Below are positions 9,486 to 18,354 of a stretch of 64,000 bases of DNA, piece by piece. The stretch comes from Planctomycetaceae bacterium (GTDB lineage Bacteria; Planctomycetota; Planctomycetia; Pirellulales; Pirellulaceae). The notes under the pieces were generated by a model, which did no database searches, was not told where the DNA came from, and was given only the letters and a program-made list of their open reading frames with translations. Within the stretch, counting starts at the first letter, position 1. The number at the start of each line of letters is the position of its first letter. Made by a program: the position numbers and the translations under genes. The stretch covers positions 203,878 through 267,877 of the forward strand of contig JAIYDN010000049.1 of assembly GCA_027487485.1 (NCBI GenBank). The letters run 5' to 3'.

Positions 9486-10731
9486 ATCGTGGCTTTTCTG
9501 CCTTCAACAAAAACGTTGGATTGCAAGATTCCAGCCGCAGTTTATCTAATTGATAATTGCCTCGAGAAATCTGCACCATCCAAAGCATGGGCTCAATTCC
9601 CAGCTTTAGACTAAACAGCTGCTGCAATGCCACCACATAGTCCATGCTCATCATGTTCGCGATCAAGCATCCGCCCGGCTGCAACCTTGGCCATGCATGC
9701 GAAACCAACTCCGTTACTGCTCTACCAGTTCCACCAACGAAGATGGCTTCCGGATCGGGCAAAGATTCCCATGCCAATGGCGCTTCTCCAAGTACGGGTA
9801 CCAAATTGGTGACACCAAATTGTTTCGCGTTCTCGACCAGCAGATTGTAATCCTCTGCGTCCATTTCAATGGCATACGCTTTGCCATGCTTTGCAATCAT
9901 CGCGGCCTCAATGGCGACCGAACCACTGCCTGCTCCAATGTCCCACATGATCGAGGTCGACCTCAAGCCCATCTCACCCAAGGCAATGCTGCGAACTTCA
10001 TTCGGAGTCAGCAGGCCTCGCTTGGGTTTACTTTGCCGAAACATCTCATCGGGGTTGCCAAACATACGGCGTAGATCTGAATCGGATTGTCGATCAGGCA
10101 CACCCGACTGACGAACCAAGATCATCACGTTTAAGAGCGAGAATCTTTGATTGACTAGGTCCTGGAGCGAGCTGCGTGTCACGCGCTCATCGGGTGAACC
10201 TAGATTCTCACAAACGTAAACGTTGAAGTAGGATATCCCTTTCGAAAGCAATTCTTCTGCTAATCGGGAGGGAGGTACTTCCTCCGAGGTGAACAGCCCG
10301 ACTTTTTCAGCCGACCGGATACGGTCGACAACGCGTTCGAGCGGCTGCGATGCAAGATTGGTTAGATAGGCTTCGTCCCAGCTCTCTTTAACACGAGCAA
10401 AGGCCAATTGCATACTGCTCACATGAGGAACAACTTCAAAGCGATCTTTGCCAAGCCGATCGCACAGAAATCTTGCCGTGCCGTAAAAAAGAGGATCTCC
10501 GCTGGCAAGCACCACCGTCGGGACACCTGACTGATCCAGCATATTTGCTAGGCGATCGAGATCCGGCCCAACCGTTTCTTTGCGTCCTGCAAAGTCTGGA
10601 AACTTGGCAAGTAGAGCCCCAGACCCTACTAAGACTTGAGCCGAAGCAATGAAATCGGAAGCTTGTTTGGTCAGCCCTTCGGCCCCATCATCCCCGACGC
10701 CGACAATCAATATTTTTCCTGAATGTGCCAT
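9484..10731 (-). CDS. cbiET: CbiET: cobalt-precorrin C5 and C15 methyltransferase / decarboxylase
   Basis: A fused corrin-ring enzyme of cobalamin biosynthesis (CobL-type). Residues 1 to about 190 are the CbiE tetrapyrrole-methylase domain, with the GVGDDGAEGL start and the SGDP motif at 77-80. Residues about 225-415 are the CbiT domain, with the SAM-binding GAGSGS motif at 266-271. Together they methylate C5 and C15 and decarboxylate the acetate side chain of cobalt-precorrin. The start was set at the ATG at 10731 because the protein then begins directly with the CbiE strand; a TTG at 10812 would add 27 unconserved residues. Length 415 residues is normal for the fusion. It is the last gene of a four-gene minus-strand operon. 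No cobalamin riboswitch was found upstream. Confidence 0.93.
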   Translation of the reverse strand: MAHSGKILIVGVGDDGAEGLTKQASDFIASAQVLVGSGALLAKFPDFAGRKETVGPDLDRLANMLDQSGVPTVVLASGDPLFYGTARFLCDRLGKDRFEVVPHVSSMQLAFARVKESWDEAYLTNLASQPLERVVDRIRSAEKVGLFTSEEVPPSRLAEELLSKGISYFNVYVCENLGSPDERVTRSSLQDLVNQRFSLLNVMILVRQSGVPDRQSDSDLRRMFGNPDEMFRQSKPKRGLLTPNEVRSIALGEMGLRSTSIMWDIGAGSGSVAIEAAMIAKHGKAYAIEMDAEDYNLLVENAKQFGVTNLVPVLGEAPLAWESLPDPEAIFVGGTGRAVTELVSHAWPRLQPGGCLIANMMSMDYVVALQQLFSLKLGIEPMLWMVQISRGNYQLDKLRLESCNPTFLLKAEKPR

Positions 10732-10822
10732 GCTGTCGTTATACAATTGGATCGAAGTCGACGCTAGCACTAGTCGTGGAACACAAGACGAAACTCTCTG
10801 CGAGTTTCGCAAGGAACACGAG

Positions 10823-11992
10823 CTACAAATCCAGTTGGTCCAATTGATCGATCAAGGAGTCAAGTTCATCCCTGTTCGCATTAGCTGTCTTTAGGTCCAT
10901 GGCTTTTGCTGGATTTGGAACAGGCTGGGTGTCGACGGCTGCACGCCCTGCCAAAATCAGTTGTTCGTTACGTTCTCGAGCCGCCGCAGCAGCAGGATCT
11001 TCGTCTCGTTCCGGCGCACCGAACAACTTCGACAGGTCGATTTTGAATCCTCCTGCATCGACGGGTGCACCTGCGATCGCAGGGGTTTTGTGTTGAGGAA
11101 ACATGATTGCATTTTCTGGGCAAACGCGCGAGCAAGCTGGGCAGCCCTTACGGCAATTGTCCGGCTGTTCCACCAGAATGGTTTCGCCTCGGTCCACTCC
11201 GTAGACGCCGAACAAACAGAAGTCGATGCATTCCATGCAGTTGGTGCACCGGCTGTAGTCGATGACGGGATACCATCGCCGCGCCGGATGATCTTCCATA
11301 CGCAGCGGAACAATCCCAAGCGGCGATTCATGTGCAGTCGGAACTGACGAATCCAAATTTCCAGAGCCGTTCATCGACATTGCGGTCGAATTCGTTGGGC
11401 TCAAAAATCGCTCCAAGGAGAGCAATTCTTTCTTCGGGCCCTCGATCTTCTCGAGCGAGAGAATTCTTCGGAACTCTGCCGCGTATGCCTCGGGAGACGT
11501 ACTGGCTCGCAAATCAATGGAGTAGATATTGCGGTCGGGGCGAACGTTAATGCTGGTGACTCGATCGGCAGCTTTCTCGTCTTCGTCGGATGAATCCTCT
11601 GCGTCTTCATCGTCGTCCTCTTGCAGGTCAGGATTCAGAAGCAGCGATTCAGCAAATTGCCCGCGAATTTCATTCCGGTCAAGAACCCAGAAGGCGGCTC
11701 GATCGAACAGCCAGCTCAAGATGACAATCGGGCCTTGCCATTGACGCATCTTGGAAACGCTTTGGCTGTCGTTTGCCAGATCATACAAGTTAGGAACGAG
11801 CATGCTGCATGTTTGAGGGAGTGTCGCCGCAACCGTGGCAATGGCCTCTTCGAGCGCTCGTTTGTCAGGGCTTCGACTTTGCCCCTGAGACACAACGACG
11901 AGTAAGCCGTTTGAGCCAGAGTCTGTGTTGAATCGATCGGAATGGGGTTGGGCGCTGATCATATTACTCTCTGTCGCCTTGTTGTTATTCAT
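10823..11992 (-). CDS. Ferredoxin-like protein with two [4Fe-4S] clusters and an unknown N-terminal domain
   Basis: A 389-residue protein. Residues about 20-130 form an alpha/beta domain (GLLVVVSQGQSRSPDKRALE, later QGPIVILSWLFDRAAFW) of uncertain identity; its shape recalls CbiX-type chelatases but the family histidines are not evident. Residues 130-180 are acidic. A bacterioferredoxin domain follows with cysteines at 249, 252, 255, 259 and 280, 284, 287, 291, enough for two [4Fe-4S] clusters. The C-terminal 90 residues are Ala/Asp-rich. The start overlaps the end of the GcvH-like gene by 8 bases, and CbiET begins 91 bases after the stop. Electron transfer to the radical SAM partner or to cobalt reduction is inference only. 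Confidence 0.8.
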   Translation of the reverse strand: MNNNKATESNMISAQPHSDRFNTDSGSNGLLVVVSQGQSRSPDKRALEEAIATVAATLPQTCSMLVPNLYDLANDSQSVSKMRQWQGPIVILSWLFDRAAFWVLDRNEIRGQFAESLLLNPDLQEDDDEDAEDSSDEDEKAADRVTSINVRPDRNIYSIDLRASTSPEAYAAEFRRILSLEKIEGPKKELLSLERFLSPTNSTAMSMNGSGNLDSSVPTAHESPLGIVPLRMEDHPARRWYPVIDYSRCTNCMECIDFCLFGVYGVDRGETILVEQPDNCRKGCPACSRVCPENAIMFPQHKTPAIAGAPVDAGGFKIDLSKLFGAPERDEDPAAAAARERNEQLILAGRAAVDTQPVPNPAKAMDLKTANANRDELDSLIDQLDQLDL

Positions 11993-12461
11993 CTTCGGAA
12001 TCCATCGTATTGGCTTGGCCCTTGATTGTACGTTGAGCCACGTCCCAGGCTTGGGACAAGTGATCCAAGTATTGCTGGGGAGTTAGCATTTCGCTGCTAT
12101 CGCCTTGCATTTCTATTAACCAGCCCTGGCCATACTTGTCGACGTTGATAATCGAGGGGTCGTCTAGCAGCTGTTCATTGATTTGAACAAGTTGCCCTGT
12201 GATTGGCGAGTATAATCCGCTTTCTGCCTTCTTGCTTTCAATGCTTCCAAACTCTTGGCGATTCTTGAGTTGAGCCATCGGTTCGTACGAAAACTCAATA
12301 AAGTAAATGTCTTGTAGCAATCGAACCGCGTAGGCTGAAAAACCAAAGCGGATGTTCCCATCGCTCATGGGCATGGCCCACATATGGTTTTTTGCATACA
12401 GTCGATCGCTCAGGATTTCTGCTGCAAAATCGCCCATCATGAAGGTGAGCGTCTCGCTCAT
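11985..12461 (-). CDS. Glycine-cleavage H-like lipoyl protein
   Basis: A 158-residue GcvH-like protein. It keeps the H-protein core: LYAKNHMW at 21-28, FGFSAYAVRLLQDI at 39-52, and the lipoyl-lysine site FGSIESKKAESGLYSP, in which Lys78 aligns with the lipoylated lysine of GcvH. The LVQINEQLLDDPSIIN and GQGWL segments are also conserved. The ATG at 12461 overlaps the TGA of the radical SAM gene (ATGA), so translation is coupled. A longer frame reaches 12626 but runs inside the upstream gene. No gcvT or gcvP is nearby, so this is probably not the housekeeping H protein. H-like lipoyl proteins outside gcv operons can serve other carrier roles, which are unresolved here. Confidence 0.85.
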   Translation of the reverse strand: MSETLTFMMGDFAAEILSDRLYAKNHMWAMPMSDGNIRFGFSAYAVRLLQDIYFIEFSYEPMAQLKNRQEFGSIESKKAESGLYSPITGQLVQINEQLLDDPSIINVDKYGQGWLIEMQGDSSEMLTPQQYLDHLSQAWDVAQRTIKGQANTMDSEDE

Positions 12462-13813
12462 GTATAACGCACTCCGCGAAACTGAGGTTCGAAAAATGCA
12501 GGCAGAAGTGCGTCGACGCGAAGCAACCCGTCCATACTTAGTTCGATACGGTTGCAATGACCGTTCGAATCTACTTTCATCTCGGCAAAGCCATCGCGAA
12601 CATAACTTGCCCAAACATCTTTCCACCGTTCAGCGATATCGGTTTCAAACTTGGTTTGAAAATACTCGGTTTCTAAATAGCCGCGTTTCAATTGCAGAAT
12701 CATCTCGCGTATCAGCGATTGGTCCTTGGTGGGTACGAAGGCGCGCCCAATCGGCAATCGATCTTCGTCCAGCAAAGCCCCTAAGTACTGATTCCACTCC
12801 GGAACGTTTTGATAGTGAACGCCCGACAGGTGGCCGAAACTTGCGATGCCGGTTGCTATCAGATCCGAGCCTCGCCAAAGATTATCGCGATAGGAAAAGC
12901 TAACTTTGCTAGGGTCTTTCACGACGGTATATGCACTGCTTACCTTGTAGCCCGCAGTTTGAAATTCTTCGAACGCATAGCGAACCCAGTCTCGTTTGGT
13001 TTGCCAATCTGCGACCGGAGCTGCCTGTTGCGTTTGCAGCAGGTCTTTCGAATAGACCGTGTTGAATGGGAGCTCCATTTGATAAATAGTAACGCTTTCG
13101 GGAGACAGTTCGAGCGTTCGTCGTACATTCTCACGCCAGTTGTCCCATGTTTCTCCAACCATGCCCGAGATCAAGTCGATATTCACGTTGGGAAAATTAG
13201 CAGCCACAATCCAATCCCAAGCTTTGTGGATTTCTTTGGAAAGATGAGCTCGACCGTTCTCTTCCAAAATAGCGTCCGAAAAATTCTCGACTCCTAAACT
13301 TAAACGCGTCACGCCGAGCTCTCGCAATGCGATCACTTTGGATTCGCTCAACGTTCCAGGCTCGCACTCAAACGTCACTTCCTCGGCTTGCTCCCATGTA
13401 ATGCTCTGGTGAAGGCGCTGAAAGAGAGATTGAAGTTGTTTGACCGAAAGGAAGCTCGGGGTACCCCCTCCAAAGTAAACGAACCGAATCGGACGTCTAC
13501 CCATGACGGGCTGTTGGGAGACGAGTTCAATTTCGCGAGTCAGGGCCGAAACGTAGCGCTCGATTTCTTCGGCATTCATCTGGGTGAACACCTTGAAGTA
13601 ACAAAACTTGCACCGCTTTCGGCAAAATGGAATGTGAAGATAAAGGCCCAGCGGCGTCTCCTGTGAGGAACCGTCTCGTTGGAGTTGCTTCAGCGGCGGG
13701 TTTGCCATCGCGCTTTGAATGTGGGCTAACGCATCTCCGGACCATTGCGAAAATGGGGGATAGTTGGAAATAAAGTAACTTCCAACTTCGGTTTTGGCGG
13801 CTTCGGTCGACAT
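12458..13813 (-). CDS. HemW/HemN-family radical SAM protein
   Basis: A 451-residue member of the oxygen-independent coproporphyrinogen oxidase family of radical SAM enzymes. The cluster motif is C64-x3-C68-x2-C71 within LHIPFCRKRCKFCYF; the fourth cysteine of genuine HemN (CxC) is a Phe. The SAM-binding GGGTPS motif is at about 115-120. Missing the fourth cysteine places it with HemW-like haem chaperones or with ChuW/HutW-like haem-modifying enzymes rather than with true HemN. It has about 50 extra N-terminal residues compared with HemW. It heads a coupled operon with a lipoyl protein, a ferredoxin and CbiET, so a tetrapyrrole substrate is plausible. The start at 13813 lies 99 bases from the divergent BaiN-like gene. 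Confidence 0.85.
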   Translation of the reverse strand: MSTEAAKTEVGSYFISNYPPFSQWSGDALAHIQSAMANPPLKQLQRDGSSQETPLGLYLHIPFCRKRCKFCYFKVFTQMNAEEIERYVSALTREIELVSQQPVMGRRPIRFVYFGGGTPSFLSVKQLQSLFQRLHQSITWEQAEEVTFECEPGTLSESKVIALRELGVTRLSLGVENFSDAILEENGRAHLSKEIHKAWDWIVAANFPNVNIDLISGMVGETWDNWRENVRRTLELSPESVTIYQMELPFNTVYSKDLLQTQQAAPVADWQTKRDWVRYAFEEFQTAGYKVSSAYTVVKDPSKVSFSYRDNLWRGSDLIATGIASFGHLSGVHYQNVPEWNQYLGALLDEDRLPIGRAFVPTKDQSLIREMILQLKRGYLETEYFQTKFETDIAERWKDVWASYVRDGFAEMKVDSNGHCNRIELSMDGLLRVDALLPAFFEPQFRGVRYT

Positions 13814-13912
13814 GGATTAGATTGGGTGGTAGCTTGTGTTTCGACACTCAAATCAAGACCACTAGTTTACCCGCCAAACGGGAAAACGGGCAGAACCTTT
13901 AGCGAATCATTC

Positions 13913-15184
13913 ATGCAAACACGTTGGGAAGTAATCATTGTTGGTGGTGGGGCTGCTGGGCTTTGGGCGGCAGGGACCGCCGCCGCACGGGGCAAGCGTG
14001 TGCTGGTACTAGAAAAGAACAACAAAGCCGGTGTCAAAATATTGATGTCGGGTGGAACCCGCTGCAACATCACTCACAACTGCGACAGCCGGAAAATTGC
14101 CGAAGCCTTTGGGAAAAATGGACGTGTTCTTCTGTCGGTTCTCAGTCGACTGTCCCCTCAAGATGTTGTTCGGCAAATGGAACTTGAGGGGGTAGCTACC
14201 AAAATTGAAGAGACGGGCAAGATTTTCCCAGCCAGCGACCGAGCGATCGATGTGCGCGACGCCGTTGTCCGTAGGCTCGCTCGGGAAGGCGCCAGCTTGG
14301 TGACCGGTGCTGCGGTTCAGTACGTTCGACCGCTTCCAGTTGAAAACACTGGTTTTGAAGTGGCTGTCCAGATTCAGGGACAACCCCAAACCATTTTAAC
14401 CTGCGATTCCGTGGTCATTACCACCGGCGGTCTCAGCTACAGTGGTTGCGGTACGAATGGCGATGGATACCCATGGGCACGAGACATGGGGCACACCATC
14501 ACCGCTCTTCGGCCTGCATTGACACCGCTCGTGTCCAGTGAAGCGTGGGTGCATGAGCTCAGCGGCATCACTTTGGACGACGCAGAAGTCAGCGCTCGCA
14601 TCACGGGCGAAGATGGTAAGCAAGCCAAAATGGAGCGTAGCTCGTCTCGCGGTGGATTGCTATGGACCCACTTCGGCTGTAGCGGGCCGACGGCCATGAA
14701 TGTGTCACGCTGCTTTTCAGACCGCGATCCTAAGTCCCCCGCAACGCTATCGGTCGACTTGCTGCCTGATGTCTCGCGCGAGGCGTGCGAACAATGGTTG
14801 TTGGATTCGGCCAAAGATTCCAATCGCACCATCGCAAATGTCCTAAGTCAACGTATCCCGAAACGTATCGCTAGTACTTTGCTAGCTGTTTTAGGATCGA
14901 ACAATGACGTTCATACCTCAGAATTGTCCAAGAAGCTTCGTAATGGACTTGTCGAGCGACTCAAGGCCCTGAATGTGCCCATCCATGGCACCCGGGGCTA
15001 CCCCAAAGCAGAAGTCACCGCGGGCGGTGTTTTATTGAGTGAAGTGAACTTCCAGGACATGCAAAGCCGAAAAATGCCCGGACTGTTTTTCGCCGGCGAG
15101 ATTCTGGATCTGGACGGCCCGATCGGTGGGTTCAACTTCCAAGCCGCCTGGAGCACGGGGCATACGGCAGGCTTGTATGCTTAA
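13913..15184 (+). CDS. BaiN/HI0933-family flavoprotein (NAD(P)/FAD-dependent oxidoreductase)
   Basis: A 423-residue flavoprotein of the HI0933/YhiN/BaiN family. The FAD-binding Rossmann motif GGGAAG is at residues 11-16, followed by LEKNNKAGVKILMSGGTRCNI, a hallmark of the family. The C-terminal half has the typical KAEVTAGGVLLSEV and the final FAD-contact segment (GEILDLDGPIGGFNFQAAW). The start was placed at the ATG at 13913 because the flavin motif then begins normally; the open frame continues upstream into the divergent gene. BaiN members reduce bile-acid intermediates in gut bacteria, but most homologues, including this one, have no assigned substrate. Confidence 0.92.
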   Translation: MQTRWEVIIVGGGAAGLWAAGTAAARGKRVLVLEKNNKAGVKILMSGGTRCNITHNCDSRKIAEAFGKNGRVLLSVLSRLSPQDVVRQMELEGVATKIEETGKIFPASDRAIDVRDAVVRRLAREGASLVTGAAVQYVRPLPVENTGFEVAVQIQGQPQTILTCDSVVITTGGLSYSGCGTNGDGYPWARDMGHTITALRPALTPLVSSEAWVHELSGITLDDAEVSARITGEDGKQAKMERSSSRGGLLWTHFGCSGPTAMNVSRCFSDRDPKSPATLSVDLLPDVSREACEQWLLDSAKDSNRTIANVLSQRIPKRIASTLLAVLGSNNDVHTSELSKKLRNGLVERLKALNVPIHGTRGYPKAEVTAGGVLLSEVNFQDMQSRKMPGLFFAGEILDLDGPIGGFNFQAAWSTGHTAGLYA

Positions 15185-15205
15185 AATCAGATCAAGAACA
15201 ACACT

Positions 15206-15787
15206 TTAGTTTGGCGAAACTACGCGCGTACCGCTCGGTACGGTGCTTGATGCTCGAGGTGCGACAGGAGCCGTTGCAGAAGCAGCGGGCGCATTCGAAG
15301 CTGGCGAGCTCTTGGTGTCCACGAGACTCCATCGCTTGCCATTCAATGCCATCGTTGCATTCCACTTCAAGTCGGGTAGAAACAGAATTGAAACAATGCT
15401 CGATCCTTTGATGCTGGCATTGCCCCATTCGGTATCGACGGACAGCGACTTTAAATCGGTTGCTCCTGTAATGGAATCTCCGTTCTTAAGGATGATCGTT
15501 GTCGATGGATCTTCAGGAGAAGCAAGCTTGATGCCCGCGATATCGGCATAAGAAATTTGGACTTCGCCAAACGTAAGTCGCACTGGTAGCAACGTCGCCT
15601 CGGTCAAGGTGCCATTGATTTTCTGCCCACCCAACAAATCGACTGTTGCTGTGATTGGGCCCGTTTTCGGAATCGACGTCGCGGGAACTCCGACAACCTG
15701 CGCTACCGCTTCCTTCTCTTGGGCAAAGCTCCAAGAAGATAGGGTTGCGAATGCGACACAGCACAAACTCAAAATCGAAAACTTCAT
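15206..15787 (-). CDS. Secreted protein of unknown function
   Basis: A 193-residue protein beginning with a clear signal peptide (MKFSILSLCCVAFATLSSWSFAQ). The mature part has a beta-rich repeat-like core (LLGGQKINGTL, LTFGEVQISYADIAGIKL, IILKNGDSITG) resembling short domains seen in many planctomycete secreted proteins; no named family is recognised. The last 35 residues are Ala/Pro/Ser-rich. The ATG at 15787 begins the signal peptide; a TTG two codons upstream is less likely. It converges on the BaiN-like gene with 21 bases between the stops. Confidence 0.75.
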   Translation of the reverse strand: MKFSILSLCCVAFATLSSWSFAQEKEAVAQVVGVPATSIPKTGPITATVDLLGGQKINGTLTEATLLPVRLTFGEVQISYADIAGIKLASPEDPSTTIILKNGDSITGATDLKSLSVDTEWGNASIKGSSIVSILFLPDLKWNATMALNGKRWSLVDTKSSPASNAPAASATAPVAPRASSTVPSGTRVVSPN

Positions 15788-16062
15788 ATGCAATACTCGC
15801 TACCAAGGGAAGAAAAAGGCATTCGAACCCTGCGATCTTTCCGTCAATACGGGGGCGAGAAGATCGCGAGTGGTTGAATCCCAATCCTACTTAGCCAGGC
15901 AAGCTTCACCAAGAAAAAAGCATTTGAACTCGGTGCGCATGTGGATAGATTGCTCGCTACAAACGGTACTGGTGGAACTTTCTCCGCCAAGCATTCGATT
16001 TTTAGCTTCCAAGAACGTTCAGAAGTAACTATTCGTTTATTGCGACCTTGCTGGTATGCCGC

Positions 16063-17529
16063 TCACTTTACAGTGCTTCCCGGTGCGCGATTTTCGCTGC
16101 CGGTTCTCTTCACCAAAGAATCGCCCAGTTCGGATCTCGCTTTCTCCACGAGCTCGAGCATGATGGCCAGTTGCTCTGGATTCTTTTCGGTTAGATCCAT
16201 TCGTTCCCCTGGATCGGAAGATAGATTGAACAGTTGTGGCCGGTCGATTGGGACCCGGTTATAGCGGCCGCGCTGGCCACCGACCCCCGGTTCCCCCCCT
16301 TCAATCAGGTTGACTTGATGCGGCAAAAGCAGCTTCCATGGCCCGCTTCGAATCGCTTGCAGTTCGTTAACGCCGTAGTAAAAGTACAAAGCATCATGAG
16401 GGCTTTTGGCATTCTCAACTCCTGTCAGCAAATCAAAAATATCCTTGCCGTCGATCTTCGTCGTAGGCAAGGCTGTGTCTGCAATGCGGGCCAGTGTTGG
16501 CAGCACGTCCATCGTCGAGCAAAGCTGGTCTTGGATGATTCCGGGTGGGATATGCCCGGGCCATCGTCCAATCATGGGAACGCGAATCCCTCCTTCAAAG
16601 ACAGTGCCTTTCCCCTCGCGCCATGGTCCCGCCTCCCCACCGTGATCACCATACAGAAGCCAAGGTCCATTGTCGCTGCTGAATAGAACAAGCGTATTCT
16701 CCGTTAAGCCTTGATCTTCCAGCTCATCGAGAATCGTGCCAACCGCAGAATCAAATTCTTCGATGACGTCACCATAAACACCTGAACCGGATCGGCCGCG
16801 AAACTGCTCGCCTGCATACAAGGGCACATGTGGGAAGGTATGGGCAAAGTACAAGAAGAATGGTTGCTTCGCGTGGCTACGAATAAAGTCGGTAGAAAAA
16901 TCGCGGTAGGCAGCCGTCAGCAACGATTGATCTTCTGCCGAAACATCGTCATCAATGATGGTGTTGTCGCGAAACAACGGAAGCTTCGGAAAGTTGCCAG
17001 CTGCGTTGGGATTCGACGGCCACATGTCATTGGAGTAAGGCAGGCCCAGGTAGGAATCGAAACCATGCTGCAACGGAAGGAATTCGCTTTGATGACCTAA
17101 ATGCCATTTGCCAACGATTCCAGTCGCATACCCTTGTTGTCGAAGCATTTCCGCAATCGTGGTTTCGGACGCATTGATTCCAGTTGTTGATTTCGGAAAG
17201 AGAGCACCATGAATTCCTATGCGATTTGCATAACAACCCGTCAATAAACTGGCACGCGATGCAGAGCAGACTGGTTGGGTTACATGGAAGTCCGTAAAGC
17301 GAACCCCTTGAGCTGCGAGCTGATCCAAACGGGGTGTCTTCCATTTCGTCGCTCCATAGCAACCTAGATCACCGTAACCTAAATCATCCGCGTAGATGAG
17401 TACAATATTGGGAAGCCCAGGCTTCGGCGGCTGCGAGCCACTTCGTGCGAAACTTTGGGTAGCTGTTCCCAACAGCACGAAGGATAACGAAAGAAAAAAC
17501 GTGATGCGACTTGGAATGGTCAAATTCAT
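16063..17529 (-). CDS. Type I sulfatase (arylsulfatase A-like)
   Basis: A 488-residue secreted sulfatase. A signal peptide covers about residues 1-29. The metal-binding start NIVLIYADDLGYGDLGCYG is at about 41-59. The modification motif C88-S-A-S-R-A-S-L-L-T-G contains the cysteine converted to formylglycine; Ala replaces the usual Pro of CxPSR, an accepted variant. Further active-site segments are GKWHLGH, the YFAHTFPHVP stretch and FSSDNGPW. It should hydrolyse sulfate esters, probably on algal or other polysaccharides, as planctomycetes commonly do; the actual substrate cannot be read from sequence. No sulfatase-maturating enzyme is nearby. It is divergent from the flavin reductase gene. 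Confidence 0.95.
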   Translation of the reverse strand: MNLTIPSRITFFLSLSFVLLGTATQSFARSGSQPPKPGLPNIVLIYADDLGYGDLGCYGATKWKTPRLDQLAAQGVRFTDFHVTQPVCSASRASLLTGCYANRIGIHGALFPKSTTGINASETTIAEMLRQQGYATGIVGKWHLGHQSEFLPLQHGFDSYLGLPYSNDMWPSNPNAAGNFPKLPLFRDNTIIDDDVSAEDQSLLTAAYRDFSTDFIRSHAKQPFFLYFAHTFPHVPLYAGEQFRGRSGSGVYGDVIEEFDSAVGTILDELEDQGLTENTLVLFSSDNGPWLLYGDHGGEAGPWREGKGTVFEGGIRVPMIGRWPGHIPPGIIQDQLCSTMDVLPTLARIADTALPTTKIDGKDIFDLLTGVENAKSPHDALYFYYGVNELQAIRSGPWKLLLPHQVNLIEGGEPGVGGQRGRYNRVPIDRPQLFNLSSDPGERMDLTEKNPEQLAIMLELVEKARSELGDSLVKRTGSENRAPGSTVK

Positions 17530-17682
17530 GGTAACTTGCTCGGAGCGAGGAAAGGAATCCGTTTATCAAAGTATAGCAGTAGATCATGGAGTCAACCGGT
17601 GACCCAAGCTATCCGTCTTGGACTGGGATTTTAGACGGTCCATTTCGTCTCGATGTGTTCTCGTTTGGTTGGATTAAGATTC

Positions 17683-18291
17683 ATGCTTGTGGATGTAAAA
17701 AACACTCCCGTGGTGGAGGTCTATCAGATGTTGGTCGGGCTTGTGACCCCACGCCCTATTGCCTGGGTGACGACTCGTTCGAAAACGGGCGTTGTTAATC
17801 TTGCGCCCTTCAGTTTCTTCAATATGTTTGGAGCGAACCCACCGGTCGTTGTCTTTTCACCCACCCTGAAACGCGACGGTAACAAGAAAGACACTTTGCT
17901 CAACATTGAAGCCAATGGCGAATTTGTGATTAACGCGTCCACGGAAAAACACGCCGAGCTCATCAACCTATCGAGCACGATGCTGCCTATCGAGGATAGT
18001 GAGCTGACGCTGACAGGCCAAAGAACCATCGCTTCGACAAGTATCCAGACACCTCGACTTGCGGATGTTCCATTTGCGTTAGAGTGTCGAGTGCTGCAAA
18101 TTGTGCCGGTCGGTCAGGGCCCGATTTCCGCCAATCTCGTTATCGGCGAAGTTCTAACGATGCATATCGATAATGACATACTAGGGGAGGATAGTTATCC
18201 CGACCCTCGTAAGTTGAAGGCTATCGCAAGGCTAGGAAACGAGTACTGGTGCCGAACCCAAGATTTGTTTCAACTGAAAAGACCAAGCTGA
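17683..18291 (+). CDS. Flavin reductase family protein (FMN-binding split barrel)
   Basis: A 202-residue protein of the DIM6/NTAB flavin reductase-like family. The core reads TPRPIAWVTTRSKTGVVNLAPFSFFNMFGANPPVVVFSP, with RPIAWV and NLAPFS as hallmark segments, followed by TLLNIEANGEFVINA. The C-terminal part carries IARLGNEYW, also typical. Such proteins bind FMN and reduce it with NAD(P)H or act on small molecules; the physiological partner is unknown. The ATG at 17683 was chosen because the conserved domain begins soon after; a longer start at 17653 adds 10 unconserved residues. Confidence 0.88.
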   Translation: MLVDVKNTPVVEVYQMLVGLVTPRPIAWVTTRSKTGVVNLAPFSFFNMFGANPPVVVFSPTLKRDGNKKDTLLNIEANGEFVINASTEKHAELINLSSTMLPIEDSELTLTGQRTIASTSIQTPRLADVPFALECRVLQIVPVGQGPISANLVIGEVLTMHIDNDILGEDSYPDPRKLKAIARLGNEYWCRTQDLFQLKRPS

Positions 18292-18354
18292 GCAAAGCAT
18301 GCTCCAGGTAATTCAGGCATCGAGTGACCCTTCGTTACTTTCCCCGAAACGTGA

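Noticed and set aside
12462..12626. N-terminal extension of the GcvH-like protein
   Set aside because: These 55 codons lie inside the radical SAM gene and are Arg/Cys/Ser-rich shadow sequence; the ATGA overlap gives a better start.
13814..13912. Possible cobalamin riboswitch controlling the CbiET operon
   Set aside because: The intergenic gap is only 99 bases and shows no B12-box-like element or folded core.
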